Source: Ornithomonoglobus_A sp034090805
Lineage (GTDB): Bacteria; Bacillota; Clostridia; UBA1381
DNA: 17,184 nt
Direction: 5' to 3'
Assembly: GCA_034090805.1 (NCBI GenBank)
Contig: JAXDRV010000140.1
Coordinates: 1 to 17,184 of the forward strand
Under the pieces are notes generated by a model, which searched no databases, was not told the DNA's origin, and saw only the letters and a list, made by a program, of their open reading frames with translations. Within the stretch, counting starts at the first letter, position 1, and each line of letters opens with the position of its first letter. This document shows, piece by piece, positions 8,094 through 14,339 of the stretch. The translations under genes and the position numbers were made by a program.

Positions 8094-9473
8094 ATGAACA
8101 TCAAAAAATTAACCGCAGCCGCCGCTGCCGTATGCATTGCCGCAGGCGCAGTATCATTCGGAGTATCGGCTGACTACACAGACGTAAAGGAAAGTGACTG
8201 GTTCTATCCGGCAGTTTCCGAGGCAACCGCAAACAAGCTGTTTTCCGGCTATGAGGACGGCTCCTTTAAGCCGTCGGCAAGCATAACGAGAGCCGAGGCG
8301 GCAAAGGTGCTTGTTACATATGCGCACGGCTCGCTTTTGCCCGACGCTCCCGATAATCTGTATTCGGATATAGAGGGCGGCGAATGGTACGCTCCGTTTG
8401 TTGCAGTAAGCGGCAGCGAGGATATTATCCCCGCCGGCAAGGAATTTGACCCCCTTACGCCGATAACACGTGAGGATACGGTTGTCGGAATGATGAAGGT
8501 GCTGAACATCACCCCAACGGACTCCGATTTATCCGAGGCGGACAAGTTTACCGACAAGAAGGATATTTCAGACTATGCCTTAAAGAGCGTTGCAGCCGCA
8601 AGCGCAAAGGGAATTATAAACGGCTACGAGGACGGCTCATTCGGTGCAAAGCTTCCCGTTACAAGAGCGGAATTTGCGCAGATATTCATGAATGCAGGTA
8701 AGCTCGGACAAGCAGAGCCGACATTAACACCGTCACCTACGGCTGCGCCCTCCGCAACGGCAGAGCCTACAGCAGCGCCTACGGTGACTCCCACCGCCGA
8801 CCCCAAAGCAACACCCACTCCGTCCCCCTCGCCCGTACCGATTACCGAGGATTTTAAGGATAAGACTATTTTCGTTTACGGTGATTTATCCTTGCAGCAA
8901 AACTTAAAATGGGTTCAGATGGTAAAGGATAATCTTGCTCCCGAAAGCATGACCAGCAAATACTCCTACGGTACGACATATGCAAATTACGGAACGAACA
9001 CCTTCACCAATGCCGTTTCCTCATTCCCCGAGGATATGGATTATCTGCTCATCATGGGCGGCAGATACGACTGGGAGGTGTCCCGTCCGATAGGCGATCC
9101 CACGAGCGTGCTTGAATCCGATTTTACCGGCGGCTTGAGGGCATTTATCGAACGAGTAAAGGTTCAGCGTCCCGATACGAAGCTCATTATTATGACGATT
9201 CCGAACATCTCAAACGCAAAAACAGGCTTTACCGAGGGCGGAGTATATAACACCGCAGGAATGTCCGCTGAGGATTACTCTCTCAGAATGAAGGAAATCT
9301 GTGCTGAAAAGAAAATTGACGTTATCGACCTCAATACCGAATGCTGGGCGCAAAATGAATTAAGCACATATTTAAAGTATGAAAATATGGCATATCTTAT
9401 CGCAAACGACAGCGGAACAGAAAAAATCGCAGACGTAATAACCTCACGTCTTATCGAAATCAATGCCGAATAA
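8094..9473 (+). CDS. Secreted SLH-domain protein with C-terminal SGNH-like domain
   Basis: This 459-residue protein is predicted to be secreted and attached to the cell wall. Residues 1-26 form a signal peptide (MNIKK, Ala-rich core, probable cleavage after VSA). Three SLH repeats follow at about 27-79, 88-140 and 150-200, with ITRAE, ITRED and VTRAE motifs; SLH domains bind secondary wall polymers in Gram-positive bacteria. A Pro/Thr/Ala linker covers 205-250. Residues 255-459 resemble an SGNH/GDSL hydrolase fold, with VYGDLS (261-266) at the block I position, LLIMGGRYD (318-326) at block III and a C-terminal ANDSGTEKIAD (437-447) at block V. The catalytic Ser, Asn and His positions appear to be Leu, Tyr and non-His, so hydrolase activity is doubtful. 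The ATG at 8094 is preferred over an in-frame ATG at 7977 because it gives a clean signal peptide and has AAAGGA upstream. Confidence 0.88.
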   Translation: MNIKKLTAAAAAVCIAAGAVSFGVSADYTDVKESDWFYPAVSEATANKLFSGYEDGSFKPSASITRAEAAKVLVTYAHGSLLPDAPDNLYSDIEGGEWYAPFVAVSGSEDIIPAGKEFDPLTPITREDTVVGMMKVLNITPTDSDLSEADKFTDKKDISDYALKSVAAASAKGIINGYEDGSFGAKLPVTRAEFAQIFMNAGKLGQAEPTLTPSPTAAPSATAEPTAAPTVTPTADPKATPTPSPSPVPITEDFKDKTIFVYGDLSLQQNLKWVQMVKDNLAPESMTSKYSYGTTYANYGTNTFTNAVSSFPEDMDYLLIMGGRYDWEVSRPIGDPTSVLESDFTGGLRAFIERVKVQRPDTKLIIMTIPNISNAKTGFTEGGVYNTAGMSAEDYSLRMKEICAEKKIDVIDLNTECWAQNELSTYLKYENMAYLIANDSGTEKIADVITSRLIEINAE

Positions 9474-9508
9474 TTCCGTAAAAATTTACCAAAGAGCGAT
9501 TTTTTGTA

Positions 9509-9537
9509 TTGACACGGCAGAGATTTTCTGATATAAT
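9509..9537 (+). promoter_or_regulatory. Consensus sigma-A promoter of the CNNM/CorC gene
   Basis: TTGACA at 9509-9514, a 17-base spacer and TATAAT at 9532-9537 match the housekeeping consensus exactly. Transcription would start near 9544, giving a leader of about 40 bases that carries GGAGGT at 9565-9570. The leader is too short for an Mg2+ riboswitch. Confidence 0.85.
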
Positions 9538-9582
9538 GTTAATACTTTTAATTTATGATAAAGTGGAGGTATCAACTTAATA

Positions 9583-10833
9583 ATGGATAGTGACAGTATA
9601 ACGCAGATTATTTTTATAGCTATACTGGTAATAATGTCGTCATATTTTTCCGCATCGGAAACGGCGTTCTTTTCGCTTAATAAGATAAGGATAAAAAGTA
9701 TGGCAGCAAACGGAAACAAGCGTGCGGAGCTTGTTATGAAGCTTGCGGAAAATTACGATAAGCTGCTCTCAAGCATACTTATCGGAAACAACATAGTAAA
9801 CATTGCCTCGTCCGCCATAGCCACGGTGCTGTTTGTACGGCTTCTCGGCGACAAGGGAGTTTCCGTTTCAACCGCCGTAATGACAATACTTGTGCTTATT
9901 TTCGGCGAAATTACTCCGAAAAGTATTGCGAAAAACTCACCTGAGCGTTTCGCATTGTTTTCTGCGCCGATACTGCGGGTTATAAACGTTATCCTCACGC
10001 CGCTTAATTTTGTCTTTTCGATGTGGCAAAAGCTTGTTTATCTTGTGATAAAGCCTGCCGATGACAGAGGCGTTACGGAGGAAGAGCTGCTCACAATGGT
10101 TGAGGAAGCTCAGAATGACGGCGAGATTGATTCCCATGAAAGCGAGCTGATACGCAACGCAATAGAATTTAACGATATTGAGGTAATTGACATACATACC
10201 AACCGAGTTGATGTTGTTGCGGTTGATGTTGAATCGGAAAATGACGAGGTTGAAAAGCTGTTCCGTGAAAGCGGCTATTCACGTCTGCCTGTGTACCGTG
10301 ATTCTATTGACAATATTATAGGTATTCTTAACCAAAAGGATTTCAACAATGCCGTAAATGACAAGCTTTCAATAGAGCAGGTCATGAATGAGCCTGTGTT
10401 TGTAATTCCGTCAATGAAAATTTCGCAGCTGCTTACGCTTTTGCAGAAGCAGAAATCACACATGGCGGTCATTATCGACGAATACGGCGGAACGGTCGGA
10501 ATAGTAACGCTTGAGGATATTCTCGAAGAGCTTGTCGGAGAGATTTGGGATGAGCATGACGAGGTTATCGAAAGCATTGAGCAGATAAGCGACAACAAAT
10601 ACAAGGTTCTTTGCAGCTCGGATCTTGACAATATGTTCGAGAGGTTCGGCATAGACTGCGATTTGGATATTTCCACGGTAGGCGGCTGGATTATCGAAAC
10701 CTTTGAGCGCATACCGGAGGTCGGCGAAAGCTTTGATTTCCAAAATCTCCACGTTACGGTAGCCAAGCGTGACACAAGGCACGTGCTTGAGATTACGGTA
10801 GAAATAATCACACCGCCCCAAGACGAAGAATAA
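9583..10833 (+). CDS. CNNM/CorC family (HlyC/CorC) divalent cation transporter
   Basis: This is a 416-residue membrane protein of the CNNM/CorC family, whose members are linked to Mg2+ and Co2+ transport or Mg2+ export. It is complete and of typical length. The DUF21/CNNM membrane domain covers about 1-160, with hydrophobic segments near 7-29, 62-86, 96-118 and 125-155, the conserved YFSASETAFFSLN (21-33) and FGEITPKSIAK (107-117). Two CBS domains follow at about 205-258 and 265-320, ending in DEYGGTVGIVTLEDILEELV (299-318), then a CorC_HlyC/transporter-associated domain (about 334-410) with STVGGWIIE. The ATG at 9583 follows GGAGGT by 12 bases, slightly long, but no better in-frame start exists. 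It stands alone between a consensus promoter and a bidirectional terminator. Despite the haemolysin name used in old annotations, a transport role is more likely. Confidence 0.93.
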   Translation: MDSDSITQIIFIAILVIMSSYFSASETAFFSLNKIRIKSMAANGNKRAELVMKLAENYDKLLSSILIGNNIVNIASSAIATVLFVRLLGDKGVSVSTAVMTILVLIFGEITPKSIAKNSPERFALFSAPILRVINVILTPLNFVFSMWQKLVYLVIKPADDRGVTEEELLTMVEEAQNDGEIDSHESELIRNAIEFNDIEVIDIHTNRVDVVAVDVESENDEVEKLFRESGYSRLPVYRDSIDNIIGILNQKDFNNAVNDKLSIEQVMNEPVFVIPSMKISQLLTLLQKQKSHMAVIIDEYGGTVGIVTLEDILEELVGEIWDEHDEVIESIEQISDNKYKVLCSSDLDNMFERFGIDCDLDISTVGGWIIETFERIPEVGESFDFQNLHVTVAKRDTRHVLEITVEIITPPQDEE

Positions 10834-10856
10834 AAGTTGCTGTTGATAGATAAAAC

Positions 10857-10893
10857 AAACAGCCGTACAGGTTATTCGCCCGTACGGCTGTTT
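10857..10893. terminator. Bidirectional Rho-independent terminator
   Basis: A 12-bp stem, 10857-10868 with 10882-10893, flanks a 13-base loop. It is followed by TTT on the plus strand (run 10891-10895) and by a T-rich stretch on the minus strand (complement of 10845-10859). It ends both the CNNM/CorC transcript and the converging operon. The stop codon of the HAD gene (10872-10874) lies inside the loop. Confidence 0.85.
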
Positions 10894-11540
10894 TTATGTT
10901 GTTCAATATAATCCATGACTCCGTATGCGTCCTTTACGCAAGCGGCGCATTTTCCCAAAAGTCCGCTGTCATGCTGTTTCATATCGGGAATACATATCAC
11001 CGGAATACCTCCGTTTACGGCGGCAAGTATGCCGTTTTCGCTGTCCTCAAGCACAAGTGCCTCGGACGGCTTTACCCCAGCCTCACCGCACGCTTTGAGG
11101 AATATGTCGGGAGCGGGCTTTGACGGTTTTACCGCCTCTCCCCCGATCACAATATCAAAATATCCGTCAAGACGGCTCATTTCCAAATACATTTTCACAA
11201 GCTCCGACCGTGTCGAAGATGCAACGGCACAGCGTATTCCGCAGCTGTTAAGATAATTCAGCAGCTCCGGTATACCCCTTTTAATAGGTATTCCGTTTTT
11301 CATTACATACTCGTTAAATGCCCTGCGTGCCTCAGCCGAAATTTCCTCATACGGATAATCCTCTCCGTAGCGTGTAAGCATTATTCTGCGGCTTGAATCG
11401 GAATTTGCTCCCAGTGACGAAAGATACACCTCAAGCTCAAGCATATATCCACGCTCCGCCATAGCCTCGGAAAGCTTGTCCTTAAATAATCTCTCCGAAT
11501 CAAATATCAGTCCGTCCATGTCAAAAATCACAAGCTTCAT
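10872..11540 (-). CDS. HAD superfamily phosphatase/phosphomutase (beta-PGM-like)
   Basis: This 222-residue protein belongs to the haloacid dehalogenase superfamily, subfamily I with a small helical cap, the group that includes beta-phosphoglucomutase and small-molecule phosphatases. Motif I is FDMDG with nucleophile D7 and acid/base D9; motif II is ASST (107-110); motif III lysine is probably K141 in KPAPDIF; motif IV is LEDSENG with E165 and D166. The cap occupies about 15-80. The substrate cannot be told from sequence. It begins 15 bases after the stop of the cysteine synthase-like gene and has GGAG (11548-11551) 7 bases before its ATG, so the two form an operon. A role in clearing a phosphorylated by-product of the neighbouring pathway is possible but unsupported. 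Its stop codon sits in the loop of the shared terminator. Confidence 0.9.
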   Translation of the reverse strand: MKLVIFDMDGLIFDSERLFKDKLSEAMAERGYMLELEVYLSSLGANSDSSRRIMLTRYGEDYPYEEISAEARRAFNEYVMKNGIPIKRGIPELLNYLNSCGIRCAVASSTRSELVKMYLEMSRLDGYFDIVIGGEAVKPSKPAPDIFLKACGEAGVKPSEALVLEDSENGILAAVNGGIPVICIPDMKQHDSGLLGKCAACVKDAYGVMDYIEQHKNSRTGE

Positions 11541-11555
11541 ATGTGAACTCCGTAA

Positions 11556-12551
11556 TTACCTTATCGCTCTGTAGCTTAAAAGCTCCACATTTTTGGAGAT
11601 ATATTCGTCCTTCATCTCAAATTCGGACGCATAATCGGTTGAAAGATATTTTTTGTTATCATCGGCAAATACCGTTACGATATTCGCATCGATCCCAAGC
11701 TTTTCCTTTGCCGCAAGGCAGCCGAGAAGGTTTGCTCCGGAGGATATTCCCACTCCTATTCCAAGCTTTCTTGAGAGCATCTGCGCCATTATAATCGAAT
11801 CTATATCATCTACCGATATTACATCGTCAAGCTCGTCAAGACGGCATATGCTCGGTATAAATTCATCGCTTATACCGGCGATTTTATGGCTGCCGGTCTT
11901 ATACCCTGTCGACAGCGTGGGCGAATTAAGCGGCTCAAGCGGATATGCGCGGCAATTCGGATTTACCGCCTTGAATGACTTTGACAGTCCCATAATCGTC
12001 CCGCCTGTTCCCACTCCGGCAACAACTCCGTCCGGGACAACCCCCACTGACTTAAGCTGTGCAAGCGTTTCCGCTCCGGTGTCGTATATATGCGCCGCAA
12101 CGTTATCGTAATTTGAAAACTGCCCCGGCAGGAACACTCCCCCGCCTGCGGCAAGCTCCTCGGACATTCTTATCGAGCCGAGAAAGCCGCCCTCCTCCTT
12201 TGATACGAGCCTTACCTCCGCACCGAAGCTGCGCATCAGATTTATACGTTCAACGCTCATCCAATCCGGCATGAACACCACCATGCGGTGTCCGAGATAT
12301 GCCGCCATTGCCGAAAAAGCTATGCCTGTATTGCCGCTTGTCGCCTCGGCGATAATATCCCCCGGCTTTACCGCTCCCGTTTCATACGCACGCTTCATTA
12401 TGTAATAAGCCACTCTGTCCTTTATCGAGCCGCTCAGATTGTAATACTCCGCCTTTGCAAAGACTCTGCATTTTTTGCCCTTGTAAAGAAGCTCTATCTC
12501 AAGCAGGGGCGTACCCGAAATCATACCCCTTATACCCTCAAATTTATCCAT
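11556..12551 (-). CDS. Cysteine synthase-like PLP-dependent enzyme
   Basis: This 331-residue enzyme belongs to the fold-type II PLP family that includes O-acetylserine sulfhydrylase (CysK/CysM) and cystathionine beta-synthase. Numbered from the ATG at 12551, K44 in SGSIKDR is the PLP Schiff-base lysine, TSGNTG (71-76) is the substrate-carboxylate loop, GTGGT (181-185) binds the PLP phosphate and SSGA (270-273) holds the serine facing the pyridine nitrogen. The lysine motif reads NLSGSIKDR where CysK normally has NPGGSVKDR, and the usual QF-x-NPANP is GQFSNYDN, so this is a divergent branch and the acceptor is uncertain. A TTG at 12554 is an alternative start; ATG is preferred with AAGGGG at 12561-12566 and a 9-base spacer. 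It is the first gene of an operon with the HAD gene and has its own promoter. Confidence 0.88.
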   Translation of the reverse strand: MDKFEGIRGMISGTPLLEIELLYKGKKCRVFAKAEYYNLSGSIKDRVAYYIMKRAYETGAVKPGDIIAEATSGNTGIAFSAMAAYLGHRMVVFMPDWMSVERINLMRSFGAEVRLVSKEEGGFLGSIRMSEELAAGGGVFLPGQFSNYDNVAAHIYDTGAETLAQLKSVGVVPDGVVAGVGTGGTIMGLSKSFKAVNPNCRAYPLEPLNSPTLSTGYKTGSHKIAGISDEFIPSICRLDELDDVISVDDIDSIIMAQMLSRKLGIGVGISSGANLLGCLAAKEKLGIDANIVTVFADDNKKYLSTDYASEFEMKDEYISKNVELLSYRAIR

Positions 12552-12637
12552 CAAACAAAACCCCTTCTATCTGATAACCGTCAATATCAGCCGTACATTT
12601 AATTACGGCATACAAATATATTCCACATAACCAATAT

Positions 12638-12666
12638 ATTTTACTACTTTTCGGCATGGAAGTCAA
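12638..12666 (-). promoter_or_regulatory. Promoter of the cysteine synthase-like/HAD operon
   Basis: On the minus strand TTGACT (12661-12666) precedes TAAAAT (12638-12643) with a 17-base spacer, a near-consensus sigma-A promoter. The start would be near 12631, giving a leader of about 80 bases. The leader contains a short hairpin (12590-12595 with 12604-12609) but nothing recognisable as a T-box or S-box. The promoter sits just after the deacetylase stop, so the operon need not depend on readthrough. Confidence 0.7.
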
Positions 12667-12689
12667 GTATTATTCGGCGGATTTTTTCA

Positions 12690-13445
12690 TTATCTGCTCA
12701 AATGCTGCATTCCTGTGTGGTCTATTGTGTAATTATCTCTGTATATCAGCTCCGAAACCGTCGCAAACTCATAGCTTTTCGACAGCTTCTCCAAAATCCT
12801 CGGCAAAACCTCCGCTGTATGCTCTGTGCCGTTGTGCAGAAGAATTATATCCCCCGCCTTTGTTGCCGATGTCGAACGCCTTATTATCCCCTCCGGGTCT
12901 GCGTCACCGTAGTCTATTCCGTCCACAGACCATTGTATGCACGGAGTACCTCGCTTGTCACACACTTTTACAACGGTATCGTTATACCCGCCGGAAGGTG
13001 CTCTGACAACCGTCGGCGCTGCTCCGATTATGTTCCTTACAACCTCATCGCATTTGGACATATCCTTTTCGAGCGCCTCTGCGCCAAGCTTTGTATAATC
13101 GCTGTGGTTATACGAATGATTTCCTATTTCGTGACCTGCGCTGTATATTTTCTTAAGGCTTTCGGGATATTTTTCCGCCCAATCTCCCACAACAAAAAAC
13201 GTTGCACGGCAGTTGTATGTATTGAGCGTGCTTAATATTGCGTCTATGTCGCTGTCGTTCCATGCGCAGTCAAAGGTAACGGCAATTTTTTCATCGTTTC
13301 TTTCCACGCAGTAAATCGGAATTTCACGGTTTCCCACTCTGAAAACCTGCGCCGTATGCGACGCATACATATACACCAACGGCAGCACTGCGGCACATAT
13401 TACCGCAGCAATTATATATTTTGCTTTTATTACCATAAACCTCAT
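12690..13445 (-). CDS. Membrane-anchored polysaccharide deacetylase (CE4, PdaB-like)
   Basis: This is a NodB-homology (carbohydrate esterase 4) protein of 251 residues, predicted to lie outside the membrane on an N-terminal anchor (hydrophobic about 9-28). Numbered from the ATG at 13445: motif 1 is TFDCAWND (57-64), motif 2 GNHSYNHS (108-115) with metal ligands H110 and H114, motif 3 RAPSGGYN (148-155) and motif 5 ILLHN (201-205) with H204. Motif 1 has Cys where classical enzymes have the metal-binding second Asp of TFDDG; the TFD-x-AW form is typical of sporulation-associated PdaB-like clostridial proteins. It probably trims acetyl groups from peptidoglycan or another wall glycan. An ATG at 13457 gives a longer form, but the AAGGA would then abut the start codon; from 13445 the spacing is about 12. 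It lies downstream of the RAYT-derived gene on the same strand. Confidence 0.87.
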   Translation of the reverse strand: MRFMVIKAKYIIAAVICAAVLPLVYMYASHTAQVFRVGNREIPIYCVERNDEKIAVTFDCAWNDSDIDAILSTLNTYNCRATFFVVGDWAEKYPESLKKIYSAGHEIGNHSYNHSDYTKLGAEALEKDMSKCDEVVRNIIGAAPTVVRAPSGGYNDTVVKVCDKRGTPCIQWSVDGIDYGDADPEGIIRRSTSATKAGDIILLHNGTEHTAEVLPRILEKLSKSYEFATVSELIYRDNYTIDHTGMQHLSR

Positions 13446-13481
13446 ATTTGCAATCATTCCTTTTTATTTTATCTATTATGT

Positions 13482-13510
13482 ATTATATGAGGTATTTGGG
13501 ATATTTAGAA
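13482..13510 (-). promoter_or_regulatory. Possible promoter of the deacetylase gene
   Basis: On the minus strand a perfect TATAAT lies at 13482-13487, with a poor -35 match TTCTAA at 13505-13510 and a 17-base spacer. It falls in the 65-base gap between the RAYT-derived gene and the deacetylase start. Readthrough from the upstream gene is an equally good explanation for expression. Confidence 0.35.
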
Positions 13511-13933
13511 CTACAGCAGCCAAGTCGGCAGCTTTTTCGGTTCGGTTTTTTTCGGCTCTGTCTTTTTCTCGGTCTGTTTTGCCCTAACAGGCTTGCTCAC
13601 TGTCGGATAAACAGCCTTGCCGTGTTCATCGTCTATCGGCTTGCTTTTAAATCTTCCGTCAAACAGCCTGCCGCTCAATTCGTATTTTTTATTGTAATAT
13701 CTCGCAAAGCTTGTTACCGTCCTTTTCATATCCGAGGAAATCCCGTCTGCGCTTTCCTTTATTTCAAGAAATGCCGTATCTCCCTCAAATGATGCTTTCA
13801 AAACATCGCATACTCCCTCAAGCCGCAGCAAAAATTCCTCTCTATCCTCTGTTTGCGCAAAAATTTCTCTGTACGCTTTTAAAACAACGCTGTACATTCC
13901 CGTTGCGCTTTTTTCACGTGCCGTTCGTGCCAT
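13511..13933 (-). CDS. RAYT (REP-associated tyrosine transposase)-derived protein lacking the HUH motif
   Basis: The 140-residue product looks like a shortened relative of RAYT/IS200-like Y1 transposases. Its start (MARTAREKSATGMYSVVLK) follows the family's N-terminal strand, EDREEFLLRL (29-38) matches the helix after it, and SFARYYNKKYELSGRLFDGRFKSKPID (75-101) matches the tyrosine helix and the GHLFQGRFKSEP block. Between these, where family members carry a His-x-His metal site in a strand like CLMSNHVHLLI, this protein reads FEGDTAFLEIKES (49-61) with no histidine. The only His in the protein is H104. The usual C-terminal region is replaced by a basic tail with TEKK/TEPKK/TEPKK repeats (121-134). 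The frame is open throughout and has AAGGAGA (13944-13950) upstream, so it looks like an expressed, repurposed protein rather than a broken gene. DNA nicking is not expected; hairpin binding is possible. Confidence 0.72.
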   Translation of the reverse strand: MARTAREKSATGMYSVVLKAYREIFAQTEDREEFLLRLEGVCDVLKASFEGDTAFLEIKESADGISSDMKRTVTSFARYYNKKYELSGRLFDGRFKSKPIDDEHGKAVYPTVSKPVRAKQTEKKTEPKKTEPKKLPTWLL

Positions 13934-13984
13934 AATGTATCCATCTCCTTTTATATTTTAATTAGCCGATTGTCAAATTCGAGA

Positions 13985-14081
13985 TTTCATCAGAATTTGA
14001 GATGTTTCCGATTACGAGGCGGCAGAGACACCGCCCCTACACGCCGAAACTCAATCATAAACATCACAAATTCTTCTGAAA
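13985..14081. repeat. Imperfect 29-bp inverted repeat (MITE-like), enclosing a REP-like hairpin
   Basis: Bases 13985-14013 pair with 14053-14081 at 24 of 29 positions, forming a long imperfect stem around a GC-rich centre. It lies directly upstream of the RAYT-derived gene, in an otherwise non-coding gap of about 400 bases (13934-14339). The structure resembles a non-autonomous mobile element or composite REP unit. No clear target-site duplication was found. Confidence 0.65.
14018..14040 (-). repeat. REP-like GTAG-led palindrome
   Basis: Read on the minus strand this is GTAG (14037-14040) followed by a GC-rich hairpin, 14018-14022 with 14031-14035 and an 8-base loop. A GTAG-type tetranucleotide at the foot of a short GC-rich palindrome is the hallmark of REP elements recognised by RAYT proteins. 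It is about 85 bases from the start of the RAYT-derived gene. TCTCTGCCGCC within it also occurs between rpoB and rpoC. Confidence 0.55.
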
Positions 14082-14096
14082 ATGCAATCTATTATA

Positions 14097-14183
14097 GGAT
14101 TTGAGAGTGTTTTTGAGTTTGTTCGGACGAGTTACCGCAAGGGATGTTTGAGTATGAATAAATTCAAAAACACTCTCAAATCC
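14097..14183. repeat. Long hairpin with a 29-bp stem
   Basis: Bases 14097-14116 pair perfectly with 14164-14183 (20 bp), and the stem continues to 14125/14155 if three G-T positions are read as G-U pairs in a plus-strand RNA (117/163, 121/159, 125/155). The loop is 29 bases. CAATCT occurs on both sides, at 14085-14090 and 14184-14189, but the left copy is 6 bases away from the stem, so it is only a weak hint of a target duplication. The element lies between the REP-like unit and the ATPase promoter. Confidence 0.7.
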
Positions 14184-14247
14184 CAATCTGACATTTTAAT
14201 TTTAATACATTATATCACATTTTCAACGGGGACACTAAAACATTTTA

Positions 14248-14277
14248 TTTACAATTTCAAGACAATTGTGTTATATA
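14248..14277 (+). promoter_or_regulatory. Candidate promoter of the Ca2+ ATPase gene
   Basis: TTTACA at 14248-14253 and TATATA at 14272-14277 with an 18-base spacer read toward the ATPase. A second candidate is CTGACA (14188-14193) with TATATC (14211-14216) at 17 bases. The leader from the first would be about 55 bases, with AAAGGA at 14318-14323, 16 bases before the ATG, a long spacing. Confidence 0.45.
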
Positions 14278-14339
14278 AACGCAAAAACGGCAATAGAAAT
14301 ATATAAGACAAACCATGAAAGGAACGGTTATAAGCAAAA

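Noticed and set aside
9538..9582. An Mg2+ riboswitch before the CNNM/CorC gene
   Set aside because: The leader is only about 40 bases and has no room for a known Mg2+-sensing fold.
13950..13976. TTGACA (13971-13976) with TATAAA (13950-13955) as promoter of the RAYT-derived gene
   Set aside because: The spacer is only 15 bases and the start site would fall in the ribosome binding site, so it is left uncalled.
14082..14306. A 74-codon open frame across the long hairpin
   Set aside because: It runs through both arms of the inverted repeat, has no clear ribosome binding site and no recognisable features.
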